A DNA stretch of 64,000 bases from Streptococcus sp. 29892. Its GTDB lineage: Bacteria; Bacillota; Bacilli; Lactobacillales; Streptococcaceae. The position numbers were made by a program, and so were the translations under genes. A model generated the notes under the pieces. That model was not told the DNA's origin and searched no databases. It was given only the letters and a program-made list of their open reading frames with translations. The stretch spans positions 1,392,001 to 1,456,000 of the forward strand of contig NZ_CP118734.1 in assembly GCF_032594935.1 (NCBI RefSeq), given 5' to 3'. Position 1 is the stretch's first letter, and each line of letters opens with the position of its first letter. Positions 1 to 8,070 of the stretch are shown piece by piece.

Positions 1-548
1 AAAATGCCATTGCAGCTGGACTGGCCTGTCTCCGCTTGGGAGCAAGTCTGGAGGACATTCACACAGGAATTGCCCAAACCAATGTCCCTGGCCGCATGGA
101 AGTCCTGACCCAGCCAAATGGTGCCAAGGTCTTCGTAGATTACGCCCATAACGGCGATAGTGTGAAAAAGCTAATTGATGTCGTCTTGGAACATCAGACA
201 GGCAAGGTTATTCTGATCTTAGGGGCTCCTGGTAACAAGGGAGAAAGTCGCCGCAAGGACTTCGGTCTTTTGCTCAATGACTATCCGCAGATTGAAGTTA
301 TCTTGACAGCTGATGATCCCAACCGTGAAGATCCCGCAGCAATTGCCCAGCAAATCCGTGCCCACATGACCCGTCCAAGCGACTTTATCTTGGACCGAGA
401 AGAAGCTATTCGCACAGCTATGAGTCAGACAAACTCCGCAAAGGATGCCGTCATCATTGCAGGCAAGGGAGCCGATGCCTATCAAATCGTCAACGATAAA
501 AAAGCCGCCTATGACGGCGACTTGGAAGTGGCAAAACGTTATCTCTAA
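1..548 (+). CDS. murE: UDP-N-acetylmuramoyl-tripeptide ligase MurE, 3' end (partial)
   Basis: The frame is open from the window edge (first full codon at 3) to the TAA at 546, so only about the last 181 residues are present. MurE is the cytoplasmic Mur ligase that adds the third stem-peptide residue (L-lysine in streptococci) to UDP-MurNAc-L-Ala-D-Glu. Visible are the linker/C-terminal ligase segment with [24 protein letters not shown] and [10 protein letters not shown], then the closing [11 protein letters not shown]. These match the Mur ligase C-terminal domain. The DDPNRED segment lies where MurE enzymes carry the amino-acid selectivity motif, and its form here fits the lysine-adding Gram-positive enzymes. 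An intrinsic terminator follows at once, so murE ends its transcription unit. Identity is confident; the 5' part is outside the window. Confidence 0.93.
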   Translation, partial: NAIAAGLACLRLGASLEDIHTGIAQTNVPGRMEVLTQPNGAKVFVDYAHNGDSVKKLIDVVLEHQTGKVILILGAPGNKGESRRKDFGLLLNDYPQIEVILTADDPNREDPAAIAQQIRAHMTRPSDFILDREEAIRTAMSQTNSAKDAVIIAGKGADAYQIVNDKKAAYDGDLEVAKRYL

Positions 549-554
549 TGGAGT

Positions 555-581
555 ATCCTTGTCCTTAGGACAGGGATTTTT
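555..581 (+). terminator. Intrinsic terminator of murE
   Basis: A 9-bp stem (555-563 with 569-577, one G-T pair) closes a 5-nt loop and runs into a short T tract (577-581). It starts 6 nt after the murE stop codon. Confidence 0.8.
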
Positions 582-620
582 ATAACCATTCTTATTAAAT
601 TAAAATTGTCAGAAAACTCT

Positions 621-648
621 TTGTTTCCCCCGATAACTATGATATAAT
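621..648 (+). promoter_or_regulatory. Promoter of the fhu-type iron transporter operon
   Basis: A -35 box TTGTTT (621-626) and a consensus -10 TATAAT (643-648) are separated by 16 bp. The first gene starts 28 nt downstream. A Fur/PerR-type operator would be expected for iron uptake, but I could not identify a convincing one by eye. Confidence 0.65.
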
Positions 649-676
649 AGACATCAATGTGAGTAAAGGAGGACTT

Positions 677-1474
677 ATGGTCACCATCTCAGCCAAGGAT
701 TTAGAACTTTCTTATGGACAAAAAACTGTTCTATCCGAGCTGTCCATTGAAATTCCGAGTGGAAAGATAAGTGGTATTATCGGTCCCAATGGGTGCGGAA
801 AATCCACGCTATTAAAGGCTCTCAGCCGTATTCTACCTGCGGATAAGGGAGCCGTCTATTTAGATGGGAAAGACTTGCAGCAAATTCCGACAAAGGAAAT
901 TGCCAAACAGTTGTCCCTACTCCCACAGGTACAGGAAAGTTTGGGTGGCATTCGGGTCTATGACCTAGTGTCCTATGGACGCTTTCCCCATCAAAATGCC
1001 TTTGGTAGATTAACAGAACTCGATAGAGAAAAAATTGACTGGGCTTTGAAAGTGACGCAAACCATGGAATTTGCTCAAGTATCTGTCCAATCCCTATCAG
1101 GCGGGCAGCGGCAACGGGTTTGGATAGCCATGGCCTTGGCACAAGATACGGATACCATCTTTTTAGATGAGCCAACCACCTATCTGGATATGCAGCACCA
1201 ACTAGAAGTCTTGCAGTTACTGAGGAAACTCAATCAAGAAAACGGCAAAACCATTGTCATGGTCCTGCATGACATCAACCACGCTGCCCGCTTCTCTGAT
1301 TGCCTCATTGCCATGAAAGATGGACAGGTCCTTCATAAAGGAAGCGTAGATGAGGTTATCACAGTTGAGCATCTGCGACAAATCTTTGACATTGAAGCAG
1401 AAATCCTGCCAGCCAGCCACTATGGTTACCCCATTTTAGCCACCTACACTCGCACAAAACATTCTACAAAATAA
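677..1474 (+). CDS. fhuC: Iron-siderophore/heme ABC transporter ATP-binding protein
   Basis: This is the cytoplasmic ATPase of a FecCD-type importer. The Walker A motif GPNGCGKST lies at residues 36-44, the signature LSGGQ near 140, Walker B IFLDEPTT near 164 and the switch histidine in VLHDINHA near 197. The length (265 aa) is normal for FhuC/FepC proteins. A GTG 18 nt upstream is in frame, but the Shine-Dalgarno AAAGGAGG (665-672) lies between it and the ATG at 677, so the ATG is the start. It heads a four-gene operon, 12 nt before the lipoprotein gene. The C-D-B-G order resembles the fhuCDBG ferric-hydroxamate operons of other streptococci. The substrate could equally be heme or another siderophore. 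Confidence 0.88.
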   Translation: MVTISAKDLELSYGQKTVLSELSIEIPSGKISGIIGPNGCGKSTLLKALSRILPADKGAVYLDGKDLQQIPTKEIAKQLSLLPQVQESLGGIRVYDLVSYGRFPHQNAFGRLTELDREKIDWALKVTQTMEFAQVSVQSLSGGQRQRVWIAMALAQDTDTIFLDEPTTYLDMQHQLEVLQLLRKLNQENGKTIVMVLHDINHAARFSDCLIAMKDGQVLHKGSVDEVITVEHLRQIFDIEAEILPASHYGYPILATYTRTKHSTK

Positions 1475-1486
1475 TAAGGAGTTTTT

Positions 1487-2401
1487 ATGAAAAAGTTTCT
1501 ACTTTCTCTCAGTCTTATTTTGTCAGTCCTTGTCTTGACTGCCTGCTCTGCTATTTCCCAAAAGGATAGCCAAACAACTCTTTCAAGCATGCCCACTATC
1601 GAGGGAGTTGCCTACTATGGCGACATTCCTGCTCAGCCTAAAAAGGTGGTCAGCCTCAACTTTGCCAACACTGGTTATCTCTTGCAGTTGGGCTTTGATG
1701 TGGTCGGTGCGACTTCCTACGACTTGGAAAATCCAGCCTTTGCTGAACAGCTTAAAGGTGCTACTGCGGTTACCAGTGAAGATTTGGAAGCCATCGCTGC
1801 GCTGGAACCAGACCTTATCGTGACTGGCTCGACAGATGAAAAAATCGAACAGCTTGCTGAGATTGCTCCAACCATTTCCCTTGAATATGGCAAGCATAGC
1901 TATGCTGAAACCTTGATAGTCTTTGGTCAAATTTTTGGACAAGAAGCCGCTGTTGAAGAATGGCAAACCGCTTGGAAGGAGAATGTTGCAAATGCTGCCA
2001 AGGAAATAAAAGCTAAGACAGGCGACAATGCGACATTTACCATCATGGGCTATCTTGGTCAAGACCTCTACCTCTTCGGTAATAACTGGGGACGTGGTGG
2101 AGAGATTATTTACCAAGAACTAGCTTATACCGCTCCTCAAAAAGTCAAGGACAAAGTCTTTGGTCCAGGTTTCCTTGCTGTGTCACAGGAAGTTTTGCCA
2201 GACTACGCAGGGGACTACATTATCTTGGCTGTTGAAGACGAAAGTGTTGCCGCAGGTCTATTGAACAGCGATTTGTGGAAGAACCTTCCAGCTGTTCAAA
2301 ACAATCGTGTCATCAAGGTAGATAGCAAGGCCTTCTACTTCAACGACCCGATTTCACTTGAGTATCAACTGAACATTCTCAAGGAAGCCATCACAAAATA
2401 A
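1487..2401 (+). CDS. fhuD: Iron-siderophore/heme substrate-binding lipoprotein
   Basis: A 304-aa class III periplasmic-binding-type protein. Residues 1-20 form a lipoprotein signal with lipobox LTAC (Cys20), so it should be anchored on the outer face of the membrane. The core has PQKVVSLNF-like and ALEPDLIVTGS-like segments of the FhuD/FepB/BtuF family, in which a long helix joins two lobes. It delivers ferric siderophore or heme to the two permeases encoded next. The start codon has AAGGAG 6 nt upstream. The ligand cannot be told from sequence alone; the fhuD symbol rests on operon order and family. Confidence 0.86.
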   Translation: MKKFLLSLSLILSVLVLTACSAISQKDSQTTLSSMPTIEGVAYYGDIPAQPKKVVSLNFANTGYLLQLGFDVVGATSYDLENPAFAEQLKGATAVTSEDLEAIAALEPDLIVTGSTDEKIEQLAEIAPTISLEYGKHSYAETLIVFGQIFGQEAAVEEWQTAWKENVANAAKEIKAKTGDNATFTIMGYLGQDLYLFGNNWGRGGEIIYQELAYTAPQKVKDKVFGPGFLAVSQEVLPDYAGDYIILAVEDESVAAGLLNSDLWKNLPAVQNNRVIKVDSKAFYFNDPISLEYQLNILKEAITK

Positions 2402-2414
2402 GGATTGATTCTCT

Positions 2415-3464
2415 ATGTTTTTGAAACACTCGGAGAGAAAAAATGGGGAAGGGGTTACAGCTAGCTTCAAGGTTAGCCTATCGCCTTCCCCTCTTTTTTT
2501 CCTCCTGCTCTTTCTTCTCTTGCTGGGTTCTTACTGGGGATTTCGTTTGGGAGCTATTTCTTACTCTCATGACCAAATCCTCTCCGTCTTAAAAAATCCC
2601 TTGCGTCAGTCAGAACTTCAAGATGTTCTGATTGATTTGCGCCTACCTCGGATTTTGGCAGCGGGGCTGGTTGGGGCAAGTCTTGCGACCTCTGGAACTA
2701 TCATGCAGGCCGTGACACGTAATCGCTTGGCAGACCCTGGGCTACTGGGAATTCCTGCTGGAGCTGGGCTCTTTCTGATTTTGAAAATGGTCTTCTGGCC
2801 CCACTCTTCTGAACTCTTCAGCATTCTTTCCTGCTTACTGGGAGCTGCTTGCTCGGCTAGCTTGGTTATCCTTCTCAGCCAAGAAAAAAAGCATTCTAAA
2901 GGTCCACTCCAACTTATTTTAGCAGGTATCATGGTCACTGCTCTCACGCAAGCCTTGGGACAGGGGCTTGCCCTCTTATACGACTTGTCCAACCACATTG
3001 TTGGTCTTGAAGCAGGTAGCCTGACCAACATTAGCTGGAATAGTTTGTACTGGTTAGCCCCTCTTATTTTACTGGGACTACTGTTGGCGCAAGTATTTGC
3101 CCATTCTTTGACCATTCTGAGTTTGGATGATACAGTGGCTACTGCCTTGGGACAAGACACTCATAAGATGACCAGCTTCTTCCTAGCCATCGTTGTTCTC
3201 TTGTCAGCTTCTTCTGTCGCTTTAATTGGTTCCCTATCCTTTATCGGACTTATTATCCCTAACCTCTTGACTTCCATGCTTCCAAAAGATTATCGTTATA
3301 TCTTACCCTTTTCATCCTTGGCTGGAGCTGGTTTTCTAGTCTGGCTGGATTTGATTAGCCGAACCCTCCATCCACCTTATGAAACTCCCTTGAGCAGTTT
3401 GATTAGCTTTGTCGGACTTCCAATCTTTCTCTGGCTCATTCGAAAGGGGGAATTTCAGGCATGA
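2415..3464 (+). CDS. fhuB: FecCD-family iron ABC transporter permease (first)
   Basis: A 349-aa polytopic permease of the BtuC/FecCD family with about 9-10 hydrophobic segments. The conserved N-terminal LRLPRILAAGLVGASLATSG motif and LADPGLLGIPAGAG are present, as is the ATPase-contacting segment with VALIGSLSFIGLIIPN. The N-terminus before the first membrane segment is about 27 residues long, slightly longer than usual. The Shine-Dalgarno AAGGA overlaps the end of the lipoprotein gene. The gene overlaps the next permease by 4 nt, so the two are probably translationally coupled and form a heterodimeric channel. Confidence 0.87.
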   Translation: MFLKHSERKNGEGVTASFKVSLSPSPLFFLLLFLLLLGSYWGFRLGAISYSHDQILSVLKNPLRQSELQDVLIDLRLPRILAAGLVGASLATSGTIMQAVTRNRLADPGLLGIPAGAGLFLILKMVFWPHSSELFSILSCLLGAACSASLVILLSQEKKHSKGPLQLILAGIMVTALTQALGQGLALLYDLSNHIVGLEAGSLTNISWNSLYWLAPLILLGLLLAQVFAHSLTILSLDDTVATALGQDTHKMTSFFLAIVVLLSASSVALIGSLSFIGLIIPNLLTSMLPKDYRYILPFSSLAGAGFLVWLDLISRTLHPPYETPLSSLISFVGLPIFLWLIRKGEFQA

Positions 3465-4438
3465 AGAAAAAGGACATTCTGCTCTTACTTTTACTCCTTC
3501 TGACCATCCTATCCTTGCTCTCCCTTATCATTGGTTACAGCAAACTTGGGCTGAAAGATTTATTCGCAACCTTAAGCGGACAAGCAAACACAGCGACCCA
3601 GTTGATTTTTTGGAAAATCCGCCTGCCACGTCTTTTGGTTTCCATTCTATCTGGTGGGGCTCTGGCTGTCAGTGGGCATCTCTTTCAGACCCTGACTCGT
3701 AATGCCTTGGCAGATTCTGGCATTCTGGGTGTCAATGCGGGAGCAGGACTCTTGCTGACGCTTGCACTCACTTGGAATATATCCTTCCCGCTTTCACAGC
3801 CAGTTCTGGCTCTTACAGGGGGATTTCTAGCAACTGGCTTGGTCTATTTGCTGGCTTATAAAAAGGGCCGAGGGATAGAACCGACGCGACTGGTCCTAAC
3901 TGGTGTTGGTCTGGCTAGCCTGTTTTCCAGCAGTATGATTAGCCTCATGGTCCGATTTGACCGCTACAAGTTGGAAAACATTATCGGTTGGTTAACGGGG
4001 AGATATGTCGGAGATGACTGGCAAACCATCAGCCTAGTAGGTCCTGCCCTGCTTGTCCTCTGCTTGCTGAGCTTCATCCGTTTCTCAAGGCTAAATATTC
4101 TGCAATTAGAACCCAGCCTGGGAACTGGGTTAGGGCTAGATCGGCAGAAAGAAAGCCTGATGGTCATTTTCTTAGCAACAAGCCTAGCCAGCCTTAGTTC
4201 TCTACTGGTTGGCAATACTGCCTTTGTCGGCCTTCTTGCTGGTCATTTGGCCAAACAAATAGTTGGTAAACAACATCAAGTCAGCCTACCCACTGCCTTT
4301 CTGATTGGAAGCATCCTAATGGTCCTGGCTGACATGCTTGCCCGTTGCTTCTTGGTTGGTACAGGTATTCCAACTGGTTTGGTGCTTACCATGATTGGCG
4401 CTCCATATTTTCTATTCTTATTAAAACAAGAAGGCTAG
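3461..4438 (+). CDS. fhuG: FecCD-family iron ABC transporter permease (second)
   Basis: A 325-aa partner permease of the same family. It carries IRLPRLLVSILSGGALAVSG, NALADSGILGVNAGAG and the late VGNTAFVGLLAGHLAKQIVG coupling region, with about 9 transmembrane segments. The ATG overlaps the stop of the preceding permease (ATGA-type, 4 nt). It is the last gene of the operon; its stop codon lies inside the stem of a bidirectional terminator shared with the convergent gpx gene. Confidence 0.87.
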   Translation: MKKKDILLLLLLLLTILSLLSLIIGYSKLGLKDLFATLSGQANTATQLIFWKIRLPRLLVSILSGGALAVSGHLFQTLTRNALADSGILGVNAGAGLLLTLALTWNISFPLSQPVLALTGGFLATGLVYLLAYKKGRGIEPTRLVLTGVGLASLFSSSMISLMVRFDRYKLENIIGWLTGRYVGDDWQTISLVGPALLVLCLLSFIRFSRLNILQLEPSLGTGLGLDRQKESLMVIFLATSLASLSSLLVGNTAFVGLLAGHLAKQIVGKQHQVSLPTAFLIGSILMVLADMLARCFLVGTGIPTGLVLTMIGAPYFLFLLKQEG

Positions 4439-4454
4439 ATTTCTCCAGCCTTCT
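4429..4454. terminator. Bidirectional terminator between fhuG and gpx
   Basis: The inverted repeat AGAAGGCT (4429-4436) / AGCCTTCT (4447-4454) sits between two convergent genes and overlaps the fhuG stop codon. Flanking T/A-rich bases allow it to work both ways. Confidence 0.65.
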
Positions 4455-4456
4455 TC

Positions 4457-4936
4457 TTACTTTTCCAAGAAATGCTCAATGTCCTCTTTCAGTTTTAATG
4501 GACTAGTCGTTGGTAAATAGCGTTTGACCACGCGCCCCTGTCTATCGACCAAAAACTTGGTAAAATTCCATTCAATGCGACCTCCTAATACGGTCGATTT
4601 TTCTCTCTTGAGATAGCGATAAAGCGGACTAGCTCCTGCACCATTTACAGTTACTTTAGCAAATCGTGGGAAACTTGTTCCATAGTTCAAACTACAGGTC
4701 TGATTGATTTCTTCAGCAGAACCAGGTGCCTGATTTAAAAATTGATTGCAAGGAAAATCCAGTACCACAAAACCTTTGTCTTTATAGCTATCATAGAGCT
4801 CCTGCAATTCCTTGTATTGAGGAGCTAATCCACAGCCTGTTGCCGTATTGACAATCAATAGAACCTGACCCTGAAAATCCCGCATGGACTGGTCTGTCCC
4901 ATCTTGTTTTTGTACTGTAAAATCATAAATGCTCAT
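4457..4936 (-). CDS. gpx: Glutathione peroxidase-family protein
   Basis: A 159-aa thioredoxin-fold peroxidase that reduces hydroperoxides with glutathione or thioredoxin. NTATGCGLAPQYKEL contains the peroxidatic cysteine at the site where animal enzymes have selenocysteine. LDFPCNQF and WNFTKFLVDRQGRVVKRY are the other family signatures (catalytic Gln and Trp). A longer in-frame reading begins upstream, inside rsuA, but the ATG at 4936 follows AGGAGGGG with correct spacing and gives the family length. It lies 13 nt after rsuA and is probably co-transcribed with it. A second ATG 3 nt upstream cannot be excluded. Confidence 0.9.
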   Translation of the reverse strand: MSIYDFTVQKQDGTDQSMRDFQGQVLLIVNTATGCGLAPQYKELQELYDSYKDKGFVVLDFPCNQFLNQAPGSAEEINQTCSLNYGTSFPRFAKVTVNGAGASPLYRYLKREKSTVLGGRIEWNFTKFLVDRQGRVVKRYLPTTSPLKLKEDIEHFLEK

Positions 4937-4949
4937 CATTTCCCCTCCT

Positions 4950-5666
4950 CTAGTCAAAATAAGTGAGTAGATGGTCCATTTCATTGGGACTAAGTTGTCT
5001 GTATGCACCTCGTTCCAAATCCCCCAGCTCAAAACCTCCAAAGGAAATCCGCTTGAGATAGGTGACCTTGACACCATAGGCTAAAAACATCTTCTTGACC
5101 TGATGAAACTTGCCTTCTGCCAACTTGATGGTCGCTCTGCTATGATCCAAAGAAGCCTCCAAAACAGTCAAATCTGCGGGCTGGCAACGGGTGCCGTCCA
5201 AAAAGGTAACACCTGATGCAAAGAATGTCGGGGCATCCTGACCCAAGGGGCCGTTGACCTCCACATAGTAGATCTTGTCCACATGGTGACTGGGATGGAG
5301 CATGCGGTAGCCGAGTGGACCATTGTTGGTAATGAGGACTAGGCCCTCGGTATCCCTGTCCAGGCGACCGACAGGGTAAAGCCCGTCTGCCCTATCCTCT
5401 GGTGAAATCAGGTCGATGACAGTCTGGTGGTCCTTATCAGACACGGCAGAAACGACACCAGCAGGCTTATGGAGCAGATAATAACGACTAGCTTCCAGCT
5501 CAACCCTCTTGCCAGCTACCATGATATCTTGCAGGCCTGGGTCCACAATCTGACTGAGGCTTTGAGCAGCTTGCCCGTTAATCTTGATGTGTTGGGCCTT
5601 AAATAATTTCTTTACTTGCTTGCGGGAGCCAATTTTTGCCTTCTCTAAACACTTATCCAATCTCAT
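4950..5666 (-). CDS. rsuA: 16S rRNA pseudouridine synthase RsuA
   Basis: A 238-aa RsuA/RluB/E/F-family pseudouridine synthase. An S4 RNA-binding domain lies at residues 1-50 (MRLDKCLEKAKIGSRKQVKK). The catalytic domain has the motif VGRLDRDTEGLVLITN, where the Asp of RLD is the nucleophile, and KLAEGKFHQVKKMF near the C-terminus. RsuA converts U516 (E. coli numbering) of 16S rRNA to pseudouridine during 30S assembly. The gene is divergent from the glutathionyl-hydroquinone reductase gene and followed closely by gpx. Confidence 0.9.
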   Translation of the reverse strand: MRLDKCLEKAKIGSRKQVKKLFKAQHIKINGQAAQSLSQIVDPGLQDIMVAGKRVELEASRYYLLHKPAGVVSAVSDKDHQTVIDLISPEDRADGLYPVGRLDRDTEGLVLITNNGPLGYRMLHPSHHVDKIYYVEVNGPLGQDAPTFFASGVTFLDGTRCQPADLTVLEASLDHSRATIKLAEGKFHQVKKMFLAYGVKVTYLKRISFGGFELGDLERGAYRQLSPNEMDHLLTYFD

Positions 5667-5694
5667 AGCACTATTCTAGCATAAAACATCTGAC

Positions 5695-5722
5695 TTGACT
5701 TTGTTTTAAAATCTTTTATAAT
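5695..5722 (+). promoter_or_regulatory. Promoter of the glutathionyl-hydroquinone reductase gene
   Basis: The -35 TTGACT (5695-5700) and -10 TATAAT (5717-5722) are 16 bp apart, giving an untranslated leader of about 65 nt before the start codon. Confidence 0.7.
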
Positions 5723-5794
5723 ACTAATTAGTGATATAAAGAAAGAACTCAACTAATTATCGGGTGATTTCCTAGTAAAGAAAAGGAGAACGTT

Positions 5795-6757
5795 ATGGGA
5801 CTTTTACAAGATGGCAAATGGGTAGACCAATGGTATGACACCAAGTCAACAGGCGGTAAGTTTGTCCGTACTGTCACACAATTTCGTAACTGGATTACAC
5901 CAGACGGTCAGGCTGGTCCAACAGGCAAAGGTGGTTTCAAGGCAGAATCTGGTCGTTACCGTCTCTACATTTCTCTGGCTTGTCCTTGGGCCAGTCGGAC
6001 CTTGATCATGCGAAAACTGAAAGGCTTGGAAGACCACATCTCGCTTTCTATCGTCCATCCACTCATGTTAGAAAATGGTTGGACCTTCGCAGACGGTCCT
6101 GGTGTGATCAAGGACCCAATTTTTAACAGCGACTATCTCTATCAAGTTTACTTGAAAGCAGATGCTAATTACACTGGTCGAGTAACGGTTCCTGTTCTCT
6201 GGGACAAAGAAACCAATACCATTGTCAGCAATGAATCTGCTGAAATCATGCGCATGTTCAACACTGCTTTCAATGACATTACTGGAAATTACGATGACTA
6301 CTATCCAGAACACCTACAAGCTGAGATTGATGCCATGAATGATTTTGTCTATCCCAACATCAACAATGGTGTCTACAAGGCTGGTTTTTCAACCAACCAG
6401 AAAGTTTATGAAAAAGAAGTCAAGAACCTTTTTACAGCCTTGGATAAATTGGAAGAGCATTTGGCAGATAAGAATTATCTGGTGGGCAATCAGTTGACAG
6501 AAGCTGATATTCGTCTCTTTACTACCTTGGTGCGGTTTGACCCTGTTTACTTTGGGCATTTTAAGTGCAATATCAAGGCCTTGGTTGACTATCCAAACCT
6601 GTGGAACTACACCAAGCGACTTTTCAACCATGCTGGCATTGCAGAAACGGTGGACTTCGACCATATCAAACAACACTACTATGGTAGCCACAAGACCATT
6701 AACCCAACGGGCATCGTTCCTGTGGGACCTGACTTGGACTGGACACTTGAAAACTAA
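5795..6757 (+). CDS. Glutathione S-transferase family / glutathionyl-hydroquinone reductase
   Basis: A 320-aa protein of the YqjG/ECM4 (omega/Xi-class GST) family. These enzymes use glutathione to reduce glutathionyl-hydroquinones. The catalytic motif is LACPWASR, with the active-site Cys near residue 62. The GST N-terminal signature VSNESAEIMR is near 147 and the C-terminal helical domain contains LTEADIRLFTTLVRFD. The length is typical. The start ATG has AAAGGAG 7 nt upstream. It is transcribed alone from its own promoter, divergent from rsuA-gpx, so two glutathione-linked enzymes sit together; S. suis would need to make or import glutathione for them to work. Confidence 0.88.
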   Translation: MGLLQDGKWVDQWYDTKSTGGKFVRTVTQFRNWITPDGQAGPTGKGGFKAESGRYRLYISLACPWASRTLIMRKLKGLEDHISLSIVHPLMLENGWTFADGPGVIKDPIFNSDYLYQVYLKADANYTGRVTVPVLWDKETNTIVSNESAEIMRMFNTAFNDITGNYDDYYPEHLQAEIDAMNDFVYPNINNGVYKAGFSTNQKVYEKEVKNLFTALDKLEEHLADKNYLVGNQLTEADIRLFTTLVRFDPVYFGHFKCNIKALVDYPNLWNYTKRLFNHAGIAETVDFDHIKQHYYGSHKTINPTGIVPVGPDLDWTLEN

Positions 6758-6810
6758 AGACAGGTGTGTCATACTTGAAGTGCTTAAAAATTCGAGAAAC
6801 CAAGCATAAG

Positions 6811-6847
6811 AAAAACATCCGTGGTTTGCCGCCATGGCTGTTTTTTT
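6811..6847 (+). terminator. Probable terminator of the glutathionyl-hydroquinone reductase gene
   Basis: AAAAACA and TGTTTTT arms enclose a GTGG/CCAT inner stem and end in a seven-T run (6841-6847), about 55 nt after the stop codon. Confidence 0.55.
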
Positions 6848-6966
6848 GTGCTTGTTCAAGGCACTCAGGCTATTGTTTGTATTTGTCGCATTTGTCCGCT
6901 TATGGGATTAGCCATTCCGAAATCCCGTTTGCTCATATGCATACTAGCAAGTTGGAAGAAAATAAG

Positions 6967-6999
6967 AAAACCGACTACCTAAAAAGGTGGCCGGTTTTT
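6967..6999 (-). terminator. Terminator of nagB
   Basis: A 14-position stem (6967-6980 with 6985-6998, one A-C mismatch, one T-G pair) with a 4-nt loop and T runs on both strands lies 6 nt beyond the nagB stop codon. Confidence 0.75.
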
Positions 7000-7004
7000 A
7001 ACTC

Positions 7005-7712
7005 TTATTTTGTCAATTTACTTGCCGCGGCTTCGTCAATGATGAGTACAACATCATCGTGGTTTTGAAGGACACTTGCTGGAACTTCCTCCGTCACTGG
7101 CCCTTCCACCGTCGCCTTAATGGCGTCAGCTTTTTCCTGACCATAGGCCATAAGAACAATAGTTTTGGCAGACAGGATGTTGGCAATCCCCATGGAGATG
7201 GCTTGTTTTGGCACATCTTCTGGATTGTCAAAGAAGCGGGCATTGGCTTCGATGGTTGATGGCGCCAAATCCACAACGCGGGCAACACCGTCAAAGGAAG
7301 CCCCCGGCTCATTAAAGCCGATATGACCATTGCGGCCGATACCTAAAATTTGGAAATCAACAGGATGGTCTTCCAAGATGGCATTGTAGCGCACCAACTC
7401 TTCATCAAGATCAGCAGCCAAACCGTTTGGCAAATGGTTTTCCTTGAATGGTTTTGCATTAAAAAGATGCTCTTTCATGAAATAGACATAGGATTGGTCA
7501 CTGTCTTCGCCCAAACCAACATACTCATCCAGGTTCACAGATGTCACCTCAGAAAAATCCAAATCACTTTCACGAACCTGCTTGTAAAATTCGATCGGAC
7601 TGGAACCTGTAGCCAAACCCAGAACCTGCGCGCCATCTGCTAATTTCTGCTTGAGAATATCAAAGGCAATAGCTGCCCCTTCCACTTGATTCTTAACGAT
7701 ATGAACTTTCAT
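7005..7712 (-). CDS. nagB: Glucosamine-6-phosphate deaminase
   Basis: A 235-aa NagB of the Gram-positive (shorter, non-allosteric) type. It converts GlcN6P to fructose-6-phosphate and ammonia, feeding amino-sugar catabolism into glycolysis. Motifs are [15 protein letters not shown] (phosphate loop), [11 protein letters not shown] (catalytic Asp), [15 protein letters not shown] (catalytic His/Glu) and [17 protein letters not shown] sequence near the C-terminus. It is monocistronic. The promoter region holds two 12-bp copies of the NagR/YvoA operator, so expression should be induced by GlcNAc/GlcN6P through a GntR-family repressor encoded elsewhere. Confidence 0.95.
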   Translation of the reverse strand: MKVHIVKNQVEGAAIAFDILKQKLADGAQVLGLATGSSPIEFYKQVRESDLDFSEVTSVNLDEYVGLGEDSDQSYVYFMKEHLFNAKPFKENHLPNGLAADLDEELVRYNAILEDHPVDFQILGIGRNGHIGFNEPGASFDGVARVVDLAPSTIEANARFFDNPEDVPKQAISMGIANILSAKTIVLMAYGQEKADAIKATVEGPVTEEVPASVLQNHDDVVLIIDEAAASKLTK

Positions 7713-7728
7713 TCTTATTCCTCCTTTT

Positions 7729-7740
7729 TGGTATAGACCA
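7729..7740 (-). promoter_or_regulatory. NagR-type operator 2 (nagB leader)
   Basis: TGGTATAGACCA, an inverted-repeat core of the NagR/YvoA (dre) operator, lies between the -10 box and the ribosome binding site of nagB. It is identical over 12 bp to the upstream copy and 31 bp (about three helical turns) away from it. Confidence 0.85.
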
Positions 7741-7753
7741 ATTTTATAAACCT

Positions 7754-7782
7754 ATTATATGGTATAGACCAATTTTTGTCAA
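7754..7782 (-). promoter_or_regulatory. nagB promoter with NagR-type operator 1 in the spacer
   Basis: Read on the minus strand, a perfect -35 TTGACA (7777-7782) and a perfect -10 TATAAT (7754-7759) are 17 bp apart. A NagR-type operator TGGTATAGACCA (7760-7771) fills most of the spacer, so bound repressor would block RNA polymerase directly. Confidence 0.88.
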
Positions 7783-7878
7783 GCTTATCACATTATATTT
7801 TTCAATAAAAATTAGTATAATAAATTAGAAAATTATTTCTCATTCCTTTTCGTTCGTCAAGACTTAGGGATGCAACTA

Positions 7879-7887
7879 TGGTATAAT
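7879..7887 (+). promoter_or_regulatory. Extended -10 promoter ahead of small ORF/queA
   Basis: TGGTATAAT (7879-7887) is an extended -10 element; no good -35 is seen. Only 6 nt separate it from the ATG at 7894, so either the small ORF is read from a leaderless transcript or this promoter mainly serves queA. Confidence 0.55.
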
Positions 7888-7893
7888 AAAGGT

Positions 7894-8058
7894 ATGACAA
7901 ATGTACTTATATACCTATTCTTTCTCGGTATTCTGAATTGCCTGGCAGGCTATCTCATCACCAATTCGAGAACATTAAAAATGATCTTTTTCTCAATTGG
8001 TCTGCCCTTGTTATTGCTTCCATTTGGCCTGCTCATCTATTTTTTAATACTAATTTAA
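7894..8058 (+). CDS. Small hydrophobic protein, unknown function
   Basis: A 54-residue ORF (MTNVLIYLFF...) with two hydrophobic segments (about residues 3-20 and 29-52) joined by a short polar loop, NSRTLK. I do not recognise a family. A longer reading from 7870 would begin upstream of the apparent -10 box, so the ATG at 7894 is preferred. It ends 12 nt before queA and would be co-transcribed with it. No separate Shine-Dalgarno is possible if transcription starts at the expected place. It may be a real small membrane protein or a chance reading frame in the queA leader. Confidence 0.45.
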   Translation: MTNVLIYLFFLGILNCLAGYLITNSRTLKMIFFSIGLPLLLLPFGLLIYFLILI

Positions 8059-8070
8059 ACAGGAGAACAC

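Noticed and set aside
822..1175. Long antisense reading frames opposite real genes (for example opposite fhuC, fhuB, nagB and glf)
   Set aside because: They mirror strongly conserved genes, have no ribosome binding sites and their translations show no protein-family features.
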